Shown: positions 6,633 to 14,022 of the stretch, piece after piece
How positions within the stretch are numbered: position 1 is the first letter of the stretch
How the letters are laid out: each line of letters begins with the position of its first letter
NCBI GenBank assembly: GCA_045604545.1
Contig: JAZUOG010000027.1
Coordinates: 1-21,190, forward strand
Reading direction: 5' to 3'
Length of the DNA: 21,190 bases
From: RGIG1959 sp045604545
GTDB taxonomy: Bacteria; Bacillota; Clostridia; Oscillospirales; Acutalibacteraceae
Translations under genes and position numbers: made by a program
Notes under the pieces: generated by a model
What the model was told of the DNA's origin: nothing
Database searches by the model: none
Seen by the model: the letters and a program-made list of their open reading frames with translations, nothing else

Positions 6633-7700
6633 TCAGTCGTCGAAGGAAACCTCGTGACCGGACTCGGAGGAGTCGTAGATCGCCTGCATGGTACGGGCGG
6701 TAATGACGACCGTGTCGATGTGAGAGGGGAGCTTCTCGCCGCTTTGGACGCAGGAAATGAACGCGTTGATCTCTTCCTGGAACATGTCCTTGGTCTGGAA
6801 CGCGGGAGCCATGTCATACAACATGCCGTTCTTCACGCCGTAGAGACGGAAATCGCCGCCGTACTGGAGACGGACGCCGGCCTTGTCGCCGAGGAAATCG
6901 ATGTACATTTCGCCGACACCGATGTTCTGAGCCCATGCACCGTTGAGGGTGATGGTCGGGCCTTCGGTACGGATCATCGCCGTCACGAAATCATCGACAT
7001 CATAGGTGCCTTCGAAATCGGCAGAAATGGAGGACCACATGTTGACATAGGCATAGTCCTTGATGTTCTTGCCGAGCTTGCAATAGGCTTTGCCGGAAAC
7101 GGTCTTTGCCGCGGGATCACCGGTGCAGTACATGATCAGATCGAGGAAGTGGACACCCCAGTCGATGAGAACACCGCCGCCTGCAACAGCCTTCTGGGTG
7201 AAGGGACCGCCGATGCCGGGAATGGAACGATGCGCGCGGAACGAACCGTACACATGATACACTTCGCCGAGATCGCCGTTGTCGATCAGTTCCTTGATGC
7301 GGTTGACAGCGGAGTTGAAGCGGTTGACAACGCCGATGTTCAGCGTCATGCCGGTTTCGTGCTGGACTTTTTGCATCTCGAGCACTTCTGCATAGGTGCG
7401 GGCGGCCGGCTTCTCGCACAGGACGTGTTTACCGGCGCGCATCGCGTCGATGGAGATGGTGGGGTGCATATCGTTGGGGGTGCAGACGGACACCGCGACA
7501 ACCTCGGGGTCAGCCAGCGCCACATGATAATCTTCGATCGCAATGCCGCAGCCGTACTTTTCAACAGCAGCAGTGGCGCGCTCGGGAATGATGTCGCAGA
7601 AGTACTTGATTTCCGCATCCTCACAGTTCATGTAGGACGGAATGTGGGCGTTGTTGGCGATGGTGCCGCAACCGATGACGGCAACTTTGATTTTGCTCAT
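6633..7700 (-). CDS. Gfo/Idh/MocA-family NAD(P)-dependent oxidoreductase (355 aa)
   Basis: A sugar or polyol dehydrogenase of the glucose-fructose oxidoreductase/inositol dehydrogenase/MocA family. The N-terminal Rossmann domain has the nucleotide-binding motif G-C-G-T-I-A (residues 10-15). The family signature E-K-P at residues 96-98 contains the catalytic Lys97. The C-terminal alpha/beta domain carries the segment G-G-G-V-L-I-D-W-G-V-H with Asp180 and His184 in the usual catalytic positions. Length is typical. The start codon follows AGGGAGGA. It is the second gene of a minus-strand operon, 30 bases after the TIM-barrel gene, a pairing common in catabolic pathways for inositol-like or unusual sugars. 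The exact substrate cannot be told from sequence. The terminator at 6571-6610 closes the operon. Confidence 0.9.
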   Translation of the reverse strand: MSKIKVAVIGCGTIANNAHIPSYMNCEDAEIKYFCDIIPERATAAVEKYGCGIAIEDYHVALADPEVVAVSVCTPNDMHPTISIDAMRAGKHVLCEKPAARTYAEVLEMQKVQHETGMTLNIGVVNRFNSAVNRIKELIDNGDLGEVYHVYGSFRAHRSIPGIGGPFTQKAVAGGGVLIDWGVHFLDLIMYCTGDPAAKTVSGKAYCKLGKNIKDYAYVNMWSSISADFEGTYDVDDFVTAMIRTEGPTITLNGAWAQNIGVGEMYIDFLGDKAGVRLQYGGDFRLYGVKNGMLYDMAPAFQTKDMFQEEINAFISCVQSGEKLPSHIDTVVITARTMQAIYDSSESGHEVSFDD

Positions 7701-7730
7701 GATTGATGATCCTCCCTTGATGGTGTTATA

Positions 7731-8585
7731 TTACATTTTCGAACGAAGCAGATCCATGGCCATTTTGACATCGGCAACGGGGTCGTCACCAACCTCACGT
7801 TCGATGGTCAGATAGCCGTTGAAGCCGACTTCGCGCAGTGCCGCAAGATAGGCATCGAAATCTACTTTGCCTTCGCCGAGAGGAGTTTCGAGGAAGTAAT
7901 CTCCCAGACGAAGATCGCCGATGCCACCGTCCGCAAAGAAGTCATAGATGACTTGGGGATCGGTCTTTTGGAGCATAATGCCGTCCTTGGCATGGGTGTG
8001 AACAATGTAATCCTTAAGCAGATAAACCGCTTCGACGGGATCCTGATCGGCGACCATCACAAAGTTGGCGGGGTCAAGGTTGACCGCCATGCCTTTACAA
8101 CCGAGGCTGTCGAGAAACGCTTTGAGAACGGGCGCTTTTTCGGGACCGGTTTCGATGGCGAATTTCATGCCGATCTCATCGGCGTAGGTGCCGAGTTCCT
8201 TACAGGCGTCCTGCATGATCTTATAGCGCTCGCAGGTGGTATCCTCGGGAATGACGCCGATGTGCGTGGTCAGTACCTTGGCACCGAGTTCTTTGGCAAT
8301 ATCGGCGATACGCTTGGAGGTGGCGATTTTTTGGGGGTTTTCATCGGCTTTTGCGAAGCCGTGACCGCCGAGGTCGGCGCAAACAGCCGAGATTTCCAGC
8401 TTGTTATCGCTCAGAATTTTTTTGACCTCGGCAATTTTTTCGGGGGTCATGTTGTCGGGAGCCAGCTCACCCTCGACCATGTACATCTGAATGCCGTCAG
8501 CACCAAGCGAGGCGGCGATTTCGACATTGGTCTTGAAGTCCTTGCGGAAGCTGTCGACAATGATGCCCAGTTTGAAATTGTTCAT
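7731..8585 (-). CDS. Sugar phosphate isomerase/epimerase, xylose-isomerase-like TIM barrel (284 aa)
   Basis: A metal-dependent TIM-barrel enzyme of the AP-endonuclease 2/xylose-isomerase-like superfamily, which includes IolE-, IolI- and tagatose-epimerase-type enzymes. Candidate metal ligands are in the expected order: Glu145 in I-E-T-G-P, Asp171 in N-L-D-P-A-N, His196/His198 in H-T-H-A-K-D, and Glu262 in T-I-E-R-E. No signal peptide, so cytoplasmic. The start follows AAAGGAC. It is the first gene of the operon with the Gfo/Idh/MocA dehydrogenase, behind a clear promoter. The two probably act in sequence on one sugar or cyclitol, the isomerase moving a carbonyl and the dehydrogenase oxidising or reducing the sugar. 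No transporter or regulator accompanies them here. Confidence 0.88.
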   Translation of the reverse strand: MNNFKLGIIVDSFRKDFKTNVEIAASLGADGIQMYMVEGELAPDNMTPEKIAEVKKILSDNKLEISAVCADLGGHGFAKADENPQKIATSKRIADIAKELGAKVLTTHIGVIPEDTTCERYKIMQDACKELGTYADEIGMKFAIETGPEKAPVLKAFLDSLGCKGMAVNLDPANFVMVADQDPVEAVYLLKDYIVHTHAKDGIMLQKTDPQVIYDFFADGGIGDLRLGDYFLETPLGEGKVDFDAYLAALREVGFNGYLTIEREVGDDPVADVKMAMDLLRSKM

Positions 8586-8645
8586 GTGTATTCCGTCCTT
8601 TCAAATGCAAAAACATTGTTCAGAACTACGGGCGTTCTTACTTGT

Positions 8646-8674
8646 ATTTTATACAATTTCCTCTCTTTTGTAAA
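8646..8674 (-). promoter_or_regulatory. Promoter of the isomerase-dehydrogenase operon
   Basis: Read on the minus strand: -35 TTTACA (8674-8669), a 17-base spacer and -10 TAAAAT (8651-8646), about 60 bases before the start at 8585. It is divergent from the promoter at 8736-8764, so the two share a short regulatory interval. Confidence 0.65.
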
Positions 8675-8735
8675 GCCTTTTTTCGTGTATTTCAGGCCTT
8701 AAACGGCAAAAGTTTTTCTTTTTTTACCACGACCC

Positions 8736-8764
8736 TTGCATCTATGCACAAGATTGTGTATCAT
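8736..8764 (+). promoter_or_regulatory. Promoter of the helix-hairpin-helix protein gene
   Basis: -35 TTGCAT (8736-8741), 17-base spacer, -10 TATCAT (8759-8764), 23 bases before the start codon. The spacer holds two adjacent short palindromes, TGCAT-CT-ATGCA (8737-8748) and CACAA-GA-TTGTG (8747-8758), which could be a binding site for a regulator. Short palindromes like these also occur by chance. Confidence 0.6.
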
Positions 8765-8787
8765 GAATGCGGAAAGGGGCTGAAATC

Positions 8788-9144
8788 ATGAGTGAAAAAC
8801 AGCGGAATCTGTTGATTGTTGCCATGTTGCTTTGCGGTTTGTCGGTTGTGCTGATCGTCGTGATGGTGTTGCTCCCCGAAAAGTATGAAACGGTTGTCAC
8901 ACAGCAAACACCGATTACACACGACACAACGCCGACAACACTGCCTCTTGTGATATCGATCAACATCAACACCGCCGGCATCGATGAACTGATGGTGTTG
9001 CCCGGTATGACCCGTGATATTGCTGTCAACATACTGGATTATCGTTTTCAGTATCGGAAATTTCTGACAGTTGATGAGCTCAGAGAGGTGAGCGGCGTTA
9101 CCTATGCGCTGTACGCGGATTGGAGCGCCTATATTTTTGTGTAA
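8788..9144 (+). CDS. Membrane-anchored ComEA-like helix-hairpin-helix protein (118 aa)
   Basis: A small protein with one N-terminal membrane helix (about residues 8-29), a Thr-rich linker (about 35-53) and a helix-hairpin-helix DNA-binding domain (about 57-104). The hallmark I-N-I-N-T-A-G-I-D-E-L-M-V-L-P-G-M is followed by a second hairpin, F-L-T-V-D-E-L-R-E-V-S-G-V. ComEA of naturally competent Gram-positives has the same plan (anchor, linker, helix-hairpin-helix) and binds incoming DNA outside the membrane. This one is shorter than typical ComEA, lacks the SLBB part sometimes present, and no comEC or other uptake gene is nearby. Binding of DNA at the cell surface is therefore inferred. The start at 8788 is preceded by GAAAGGGG. 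It stands alone between its own promoter and that of thyX. Confidence 0.78.
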   Translation: MSEKQRNLLIVAMLLCGLSVVLIVVMVLLPEKYETVVTQQTPITHDTTPTTLPLVISININTAGIDELMVLPGMTRDIAVNILDYRFQYRKFLTVDELREVSGVTYALYADWSAYIFV

Positions 9145-9160
9145 TTCCCGTGGAAAACAG

Positions 9161-9189
9161 TTGCGAATTGAAGGATTATTTGTTATAAT
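9161..9189 (+). promoter_or_regulatory. Promoter of the thyX operon
   Basis: -35 TTGCGA (9161-9166), 17-base spacer and a perfect -10 TATAAT (9184-9189), about 34 bases before the thyX start. It probably drives the seven-gene run thyX to the U32 gene. Confidence 0.78.
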
Positions 9190-9222
9190 AAAAGAAATAT
9201 GTGCAATAAGGAGGGGACGGTT

Positions 9223-9984
9223 ATGCGCGTGACACTCATCGCACACACGCCCGATCCCGAAAAAGTGGTGGCTGCCGCCGCCAAGCTCTGCTACAGCAGC
9301 AGTGACGTCAATACGTTGATGGAAAATCTCACGCCCGAAAAGGTGGAGAGTTTTGTGGAGCTTCTTGCGTCTTACGGACACGAAAGCCCCATTGAACACG
9401 TCACCTTTACGTTCGGCATTGAAGGTATTTCGAGAAGCTGTACACATCAGCTTGTGCGTCATCGCATCGCTTCCTACAGTCAAAAGAGCCAGCGCTATGT
9501 CAGCGAAAAAGGCTTTGAATACATTGTTCCGCCTGCTATTGAAGCCGACGAAGAAGCCCGTCGTTGTTATGAGCAAGCGATGATCGCCGCCAACGACGCC
9601 TACAATCAGCTTGCGGATATTCTCGAAAAGACACATTACGACGCGTTGTGCGCGGCGGGGAAGGACGAGCAGGAAGCTCGTCGTGCCGCTCGCAAAACCG
9701 CCATTGAAGACGCGCGGTTTGTTCTTCCGAACGGCTGTGAAACCAAGATCATTGTCACGATGAATGCCCGTTCGTTGATGAATTTCTTCCATCATCGTTG
9801 TTGCAACCGTGCACAGTGGGAGATCCGCGATGTGGCGCAGGAAATGCTCACGCTGTGTCGCGAAGTAGCTCCGGCACTGTTCTCTCATGCGGGACCGTCC
9901 TGCGTGAACGGTCCTTGCCCTGAAGGTGCCATGACCTGCGGTCGCATCAAGGAGATGCGCGAACGTTTTTCAACCAAGAAATGA
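9223..9984 (+). CDS. thyX: FAD-dependent thymidylate synthase ThyX (253 aa)
   Basis: Makes dTMP from dUMP using methylene-tetrahydrofolate, with reduced FAD as hydride donor, in the cytoplasm. The diagnostic ThyX motif R-H-R-x7-S is present as R79-H80-R81 through S89, inside Q-L-V-R-H-R-I-A-S-Y-S-Q-K-S-Q-R-Y. The N-terminal H-E-S-P-I-E-H and the C-terminal N-G-P-C-P-E-G-A-M-T-C-G are also family features. The start at 9223 follows a strong AAGGAGGGG. It heads an operon; tmk begins 10 bases after its stop, so the next step of dTTP synthesis is co-transcribed. Unlike ThyA, ThyX leaves tetrahydrofolate rather than dihydrofolate. Confidence 0.96.
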   Translation: MRVTLIAHTPDPEKVVAAAAKLCYSSSDVNTLMENLTPEKVESFVELLASYGHESPIEHVTFTFGIEGISRSCTHQLVRHRIASYSQKSQRYVSEKGFEYIVPPAIEADEEARRCYEQAMIAANDAYNQLADILEKTHYDALCAAGKDEQEARRAARKTAIEDARFVLPNGCETKIIVTMNARSLMNFFHHRCCNRAQWEIRDVAQEMLTLCREVAPALFSHAGPSCVNGPCPEGAMTCGRIKEMRERFSTKK

Positions 9985-9994
9985 GGGAGAAGAT

Positions 9995-10657
9995 ATGGGA
10001 AGATTGATCGTTCTCGACGGACTTGACGGAAGCGGAAAAAGCACCCAGCTTGCCGCTGTCGATGCGTGGATGACCGAAAACGGCATTGCTCACAAACAGA
10101 TTTCGTTCCCCGATTATGAACAACCCTCTTCGACGCTGGTTCGTTCGTATCTTGCGGGTGAATTCGGCACTTCTCCCAACGCGGTCAACGCCTATGCCGC
10201 GTCTTCGTTTTATGCCGTTGACCGTTACGCGAGCTATAAGCATTTCTGGCAGGACGATTACGAAAACGATGTGGTGATCCTTGCGGCTCGCTACACGACT
10301 TCCAATGCGATCCATCAGATGTCCAAACTTCCTGCGGATCAGTGGGACGCGTATCTTGAATGGTTGTCTGACTACGAATACCGCTTACTGCAGTTACCTG
10401 CACCCGATCTGGTGCTGTTTTTGGATATGCCTCCTGAGGTTTCCCAAAAGCTGATGACGTCGCGCTATGACGGCGACGAGTCCAAAAAGGATATTCACGA
10501 GCGCGATCGCTCCTATCTGCTTACCTGTCGCAAAGCGGCACTGTATGCCGCCGCACATGACAACTGGTCGGTCGTGTCTTGTGCCGAAAACGGAGAACCT
10601 CGTTCGATCGAGGACATCACAGCTTCGCTGACAAAGTTGATCGGTGATGTGCTGTGA
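9995..10657 (+). CDS. tmk: Thymidylate kinase (220 aa)
   Basis: Phosphorylates dTMP to dTDP with ATP. The P-loop is G-L-D-G-S-G-K-S-T (residues 9-17). The nucleotide-binding region has V-D-R-Y (residues 75-78, the DR motif) and A-R-Y-T-T-S-N-A (98-105), and a lid region with R-Y-D-G-D-E-S-K-K-D follows near residue 155. The length is slightly above the usual 205-215 residues. Its start follows GAGGGAGAAG. It directly follows thyX and overlaps the next gene by 4 bases, so translation is probably coupled. Some residues differ from the enterobacterial enzyme (Tyr after the DR pair), in line with a clostridial subfamily. Confidence 0.92.
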   Translation: MGRLIVLDGLDGSGKSTQLAAVDAWMTENGIAHKQISFPDYEQPSSTLVRSYLAGEFGTSPNAVNAYAASSFYAVDRYASYKHFWQDDYENDVVILAARYTTSNAIHQMSKLPADQWDAYLEWLSDYEYRLLQLPAPDLVLFLDMPPEVSQKLMTSRYDGDESKKDIHERDRSYLLTCRKAALYAAAHDNWSVVSCAENGEPRSIEDITASLTKLIGDVL

Positions 10658-11406
10658 ATGGCGTGTATTCGGCGACCACCGATGCCGACCGCGCGAGCTT
10701 GCTTTCCATCTGGCGCGAGGCGTTTCCAGAAGACTCTCTTGAAGATGCACACGCATTTCTTGACAGATTCGGCGATTACGGTTATGCGGCGCGCGTCGGA
10801 GATGCGGTTGCCTCCATATTGTTCCTTCTTCCCGCAGTTGTGGAATACGAACAGAAACGTGTTCCGGTCGGGTATATTTATGCGGGGGCGACACAAGTTG
10901 CCTACCGACAAAAAGGTCTCTATCGCGGGCTGATACAGCATGTGTTGATGTGTGCGGCACAGTGCGGTATGAAGGCGGTGTTTCTGCGCCCTGCAGATGA
11001 CATGCTCGCCGAAAGCTACCGCCGTATGGGATTTACTGTGCCGATGACGTGTAACGAGGTGACTGTACCGTCGTCGAATACGCCGTCAACGCGTCTCGAC
11101 AACAAGACCTATCGCCGAGAGCGACTGGTTCGCCTTCGCCGTGCAGGAATGCCGTTTGTCGACTGGAACGACGCAACGCTTGCGCATATTCTTACGTGGT
11201 GCGACGCGGTGTGTGTCGGAAATGCGGTCGGGCTGAAGGATTCTTCACGGGCAATGGCTTGGGAATGGTTCGGTGACGAGACTCCTCGCGGTGAGATCTG
11301 CATTCGCACGATCGGCACCGAAAAGGTCGTCGGACTGCTGTATCCGCTTGATCAGACAAGTTTTGCGGCGATGCCGCCGATATACATGGGTTACGGAATG
11401 GAATAA
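10654..11406 (+). CDS. GNAT-family acetyltransferase (250 aa)
   Basis: An acetyl-CoA-dependent N-acetyltransferase of unknown substrate. The acetyl-CoA-binding segment is V-A-Y-R-Q-K-G-L-Y-R-G-L-I (about residues 86-98), following a beta strand Y-I-Y-A-G-A-T, and Y-R-R-M-G-F is the usual GNAT C-terminal motif near residue 128. About 110 further residues follow, so it is larger than a single GNAT domain; the tail may be a substrate-binding or degenerate second domain. It starts at GTG 10654, overlapping the tmk stop codon by 4 bases with no separate strong ribosome site, which suggests translational coupling. Why it lies in a nucleotide/folate operon is not clear. Confidence 0.75.
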   Translation: MNGVYSATTDADRASLLSIWREAFPEDSLEDAHAFLDRFGDYGYAARVGDAVASILFLLPAVVEYEQKRVPVGYIYAGATQVAYRQKGLYRGLIQHVLMCAAQCGMKAVFLRPADDMLAESYRRMGFTVPMTCNEVTVPSSNTPSTRLDNKTYRRERLVRLRRAGMPFVDWNDATLAHILTWCDAVCVGNAVGLKDSSRAMAWEWFGDETPRGEICIRTIGTEKVVGLLYPLDQTSFAAMPPIYMGYGME

Positions 11407-11424
11407 AAAGGAGATGTGAGGATT

Positions 11425-11973
11425 ATGGTATATGTGTTGCTGGCAGAAGGCTTTGAAGAGATCGAAGCGATTGCGCCGATCGACCTGATGCGCCGTGCGG
11501 GCTGTGATGTGAAAACGGTCTCTGTTACCGCCGAGAAAACGGTAATGGGGGCTCACGCAATCGCCCTTGTTGCGGACATGACGATCGATGAAATCGATAC
11601 CGCGGATAACCTGCAAGCCGTGATCCTCCCCGGCGGTATGCCGGGCACCTTGAATTTGGAAAAGAACGATGCTGTGCAAAAACTCATCGATACGGCGGTG
11701 GAACAAGAAGCCGTTGTCGGTGCAATTTGTGCGGCTCCGAGCATTCTCGGGCACAAAGGACTCCTTGTCGGCCGTCGTGCGGTGTGTTATCCCGGCTTCG
11801 AAACGGCGCTGGTCGGCTCCCATTACGACTGGACGGCACCTGTTGTGACCGACGGCCAATTTATCACTGCGAAGGGCGCGGGAACCGCTGTGGAATTCGG
11901 TCTGGAGCTTGTTTCCGTTCTCGTGGGGGATGTTACTGCGTCGGCGTTGAGAGAAGGGATCCAATGCAAGTAA
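11425..11973 (+). CDS. DJ-1/PfpI-family protein (182 aa)
   Basis: A member of the DJ-1/ThiJ/PfpI superfamily, whose members include glyoxalases, protein deglycase-like and chaperone-like proteins. The nucleophile-elbow cysteine is Cys102 in A-I-C-A-A-P, and the conserved N-terminal glutamate is Glu14 in F-E-E-I-E, which matches the DJ-1/YajL branch. Length is typical of that branch. I chose ATG 11425; a GTG at 11416 is in frame but only two bases from the AAGGAG site. The gene ends inside the start of the cyclo-ligase gene (10-base overlap), so the two are co-translated. A detoxification role is inferred from the family. Confidence 0.88.
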   Translation: MVYVLLAEGFEEIEAIAPIDLMRRAGCDVKTVSVTAEKTVMGAHAIALVADMTIDEIDTADNLQAVILPGGMPGTLNLEKNDAVQKLIDTAVEQEAVVGAICAAPSILGHKGLLVGRRAVCYPGFETALVGSHYDWTAPVVTDGQFITAKGAGTAVEFGLELVSVLVGDVTASALREGIQCK

Positions 11974-12554
11974 AAGACATTCGCCCCATCAAACAGGAGT
12001 TGCGCGAGCGTTATAAGCAACAGCGGCGCGATATGTCTCCCGACGAAAAAGCCGCGAAGGATCACGCCGTCGCTCTGGCGGTGTCCCGTTTGTGGCAATA
12101 TAAAAAGAACGACACACTGCTTTGTTATGTGTCGACAGACATCGAAGTCGACACGCGGCAGATCATCACACGCGCGCTTGCTGACGGCAAGCGTGTGGCG
12201 GTTCCACGATGTGTTCCGGGAACCCGTTTGATGGAGTTTTATTATATTGATTCGCTTGACGAATTGAGCCCCGGCACCTTCGGCGTATATGAACCCTCTC
12301 CCGATCCTGCCAAGCTGTTTACCGCGAAGGAACAGGGATTGTGTCTTGTTCCTGCATTATCCTACGATCTGGAAGGATATCGTCTCGGCTACGGTAAAGG
12401 GTATTACGATCGCTATCTTGCGGGCTTCGGCGGTGCCCTTGTCGGCATTTGCTACAGTGACTGTGTTTCGCGGCATCTTCCGCACGGACGGTATGACCGC
12501 TGTGTCGAAACCCTTGTAACAGAAACCTATATTCGGCAGATTCGACGCCGATAA
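11964..12554 (+). CDS. 5-formyltetrahydrofolate cyclo-ligase (196 aa)
   Basis: Converts 5-formyl-tetrahydrofolate (folinate) to 5,10-methenyl-tetrahydrofolate with ATP, returning a storage folate to the active pool. The family signature L-G-Y-G-K-G-Y-Y-D-R-Y-L lies near residues 134-145. The N-terminus, I-K-Q-E-L-R-E-R-Y-K-Q-Q-R-R-D-M-S, is typical of the family, and R-L-M-E-F-Y-Y-I follows mid-protein. The start at 11964 follows GAAGGGA and overlaps the preceding stop. In this operon it supplies one-carbon folate that ThyX consumes. The usual symbols (fau, ygfA, yqgN) vary, so none is given. Confidence 0.9.
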   Translation: MQVKDIRPIKQELRERYKQQRRDMSPDEKAAKDHAVALAVSRLWQYKKNDTLLCYVSTDIEVDTRQIITRALADGKRVAVPRCVPGTRLMEFYYIDSLDELSPGTFGVYEPSPDPAKLFTAKEQGLCLVPALSYDLEGYRLGYGKGYYDRYLAGFGGALVGICYSDCVSRHLPHGRYDRCVETLVTETYIRQIRRR

Positions 12555-12588
12555 TGAATAAAGATCTTTGCTTCATGGAGGAATAATC

Positions 12589-13998
12589 ATGACTGATAAG
12601 AATCGTGTTGACGGAGAACTGGACGTGCAGTCCGTGCAAACTCCGTCGAGAGTGGATCTTGACAATCCCGTCCATGCTCCGCGCAATACGGAATATGTCA
12701 GCTTTGAAGCTGAAGAAACGGTGACTCCCGCACCCGAAGAAGCGCTCAACGGTGCGACACTGGTGATGGATCCCGTTGTGGAACCCACCGAAGACGTGAA
12801 GGTGTTTGACGGAAGCGTACAGGAGCCTGTGGAAACACAACCCATAACCCCCGCAGATCAACAGCCTGTGGATCCTTCCGGTGAGCCTGCCGAGCGTCCT
12901 CACCCGAAGCCCCGCGTCCACTACAGCCAGTTGTTTTCGCTGTGTCGTTCGATCATGTACATCGGACTGGTGCTTGTTGTGGCGGCAACGCTCGCGTGGT
13001 ATGCCTCCCGTGCGGTAAAGGACGTTTTCGCGTTCGGACAAGATCCCCGTCCCGTCGATATTTATGTGGAGGATGGTGACACCTCGCTTCAGATCGCACA
13101 AAAGCTTTATGAAAAGGGTGTCATTCAAGATCCGTTGCTGTTCAGAGCCTATTGCCGTTTCACCAAAGCGGACGCCTCGTTCCACCCCGGCAATCACACG
13201 GTTCACGGCAACGATGGTTACAACGGTCTTGTCAATACGTTCCAGACGCAAACGGCGCGTGATGTTGTGACGGTGACCATTCCCGAAGGCTCCACGATCG
13301 ATACGATCGCCAAACTGCTCGAAACCAACAATGTATGTTCGGCGGAGGATTTCTATGAAACCCTCAACTCGACCGACTATGATGATTACAGCTTTATTGC
13401 GGAACTGACTCCGACCGAGCGCGCCAATCGCGTGTACGTGCTGGAGGGATATCTGTTCCCCGATACCTATGAATTCCTGCAGGAGTGCTCTCCCGACACG
13501 GCGATCCGCAAGATGCTGGACGCGTTTAACACGCGTTTGAACGAAAACACCCGTGCGCAGATCAAAGCGAGCGGCTATACCCTCGATGAAGTGATCGTCA
13601 TGGCTTCGATCGTGCAGCGCGAGGCGGGCAACAACGAGGATATGCCGCGCGTTTCCCGCGTCACCCGCAACCGCCTTGAAAGAGATACGGGCGACTTCCT
13701 CGGAAAACTGCAGATGGACTCCACTCGCGAGTATGCGCAGAACGTCAACTCTACCGCCGGTACCGATGTGCTTATGGCGGCATACAACACCTATGATCGC
13801 GAGGGCTTGCCTGTCGGTGCCATCTGTAATCCCGGCCTCGATGCCATCAACGCGGTTATCAACCCGTCCACCGAAGACAACATTATCAACTGCTATTACT
13901 TTGCCAGTATCGTCGAAACCGGTGAAACCCGTTTCTTTGAGACTCACTCCGCTCACGAGGCATTCTGCAAAGAACATGGAATCGGCTATTACGGCTAA
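12589..13998 (+). CDS. mltG: Endolytic transglycosylase MltG (469 aa)
   Basis: A membrane-anchored lytic transglycosylase that cuts nascent peptidoglycan strands and helps end glycan polymerisation. It begins with about 115 polar, acidic, Pro-rich residues predicted to be cytoplasmic, then one membrane helix (about 121-143), then an extracellular LysM-like part and the YceG catalytic domain. The catalytic glutamate is Glu345 in A-S-I-V-Q-R-E-A-G-N, matching the canonical A-S-I-I-E-x-E-A. The E-G-Y-L-F-P-D-T-Y motif is also typical. Start at 12589 follows GGAGG; a start at 12568 lacks a site. The long cytoplasmic extension, absent in E. coli MltG, is common in Clostridia. It precedes a U32 gene and a PBP, as in many Firmicutes. 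Confidence 0.93.
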   Translation: MTDKNRVDGELDVQSVQTPSRVDLDNPVHAPRNTEYVSFEAEETVTPAPEEALNGATLVMDPVVEPTEDVKVFDGSVQEPVETQPITPADQQPVDPSGEPAERPHPKPRVHYSQLFSLCRSIMYIGLVLVVAATLAWYASRAVKDVFAFGQDPRPVDIYVEDGDTSLQIAQKLYEKGVIQDPLLFRAYCRFTKADASFHPGNHTVHGNDGYNGLVNTFQTQTARDVVTVTIPEGSTIDTIAKLLETNNVCSAEDFYETLNSTDYDDYSFIAELTPTERANRVYVLEGYLFPDTYEFLQECSPDTAIRKMLDAFNTRLNENTRAQIKASGYTLDEVIVMASIVQREAGNNEDMPRVSRVTRNRLERDTGDFLGKLQMDSTREYAQNVNSTAGTDVLMAAYNTYDREGLPVGAICNPGLDAINAVINPSTEDNIINCYYFASIVETGETRFFETHSAHEAFCKEHGIGYYG

Positions 13999-14022
13999 CC
14001 CACAAGCAAGGAGACGAATTTC

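Noticed and set aside
6603..7706. Plus-strand open frame (367 codons) opposite the oxidoreductase
   Set aside because: Antisense to a clear Gfo/Idh/MocA gene and starting inside the bidirectional terminator.
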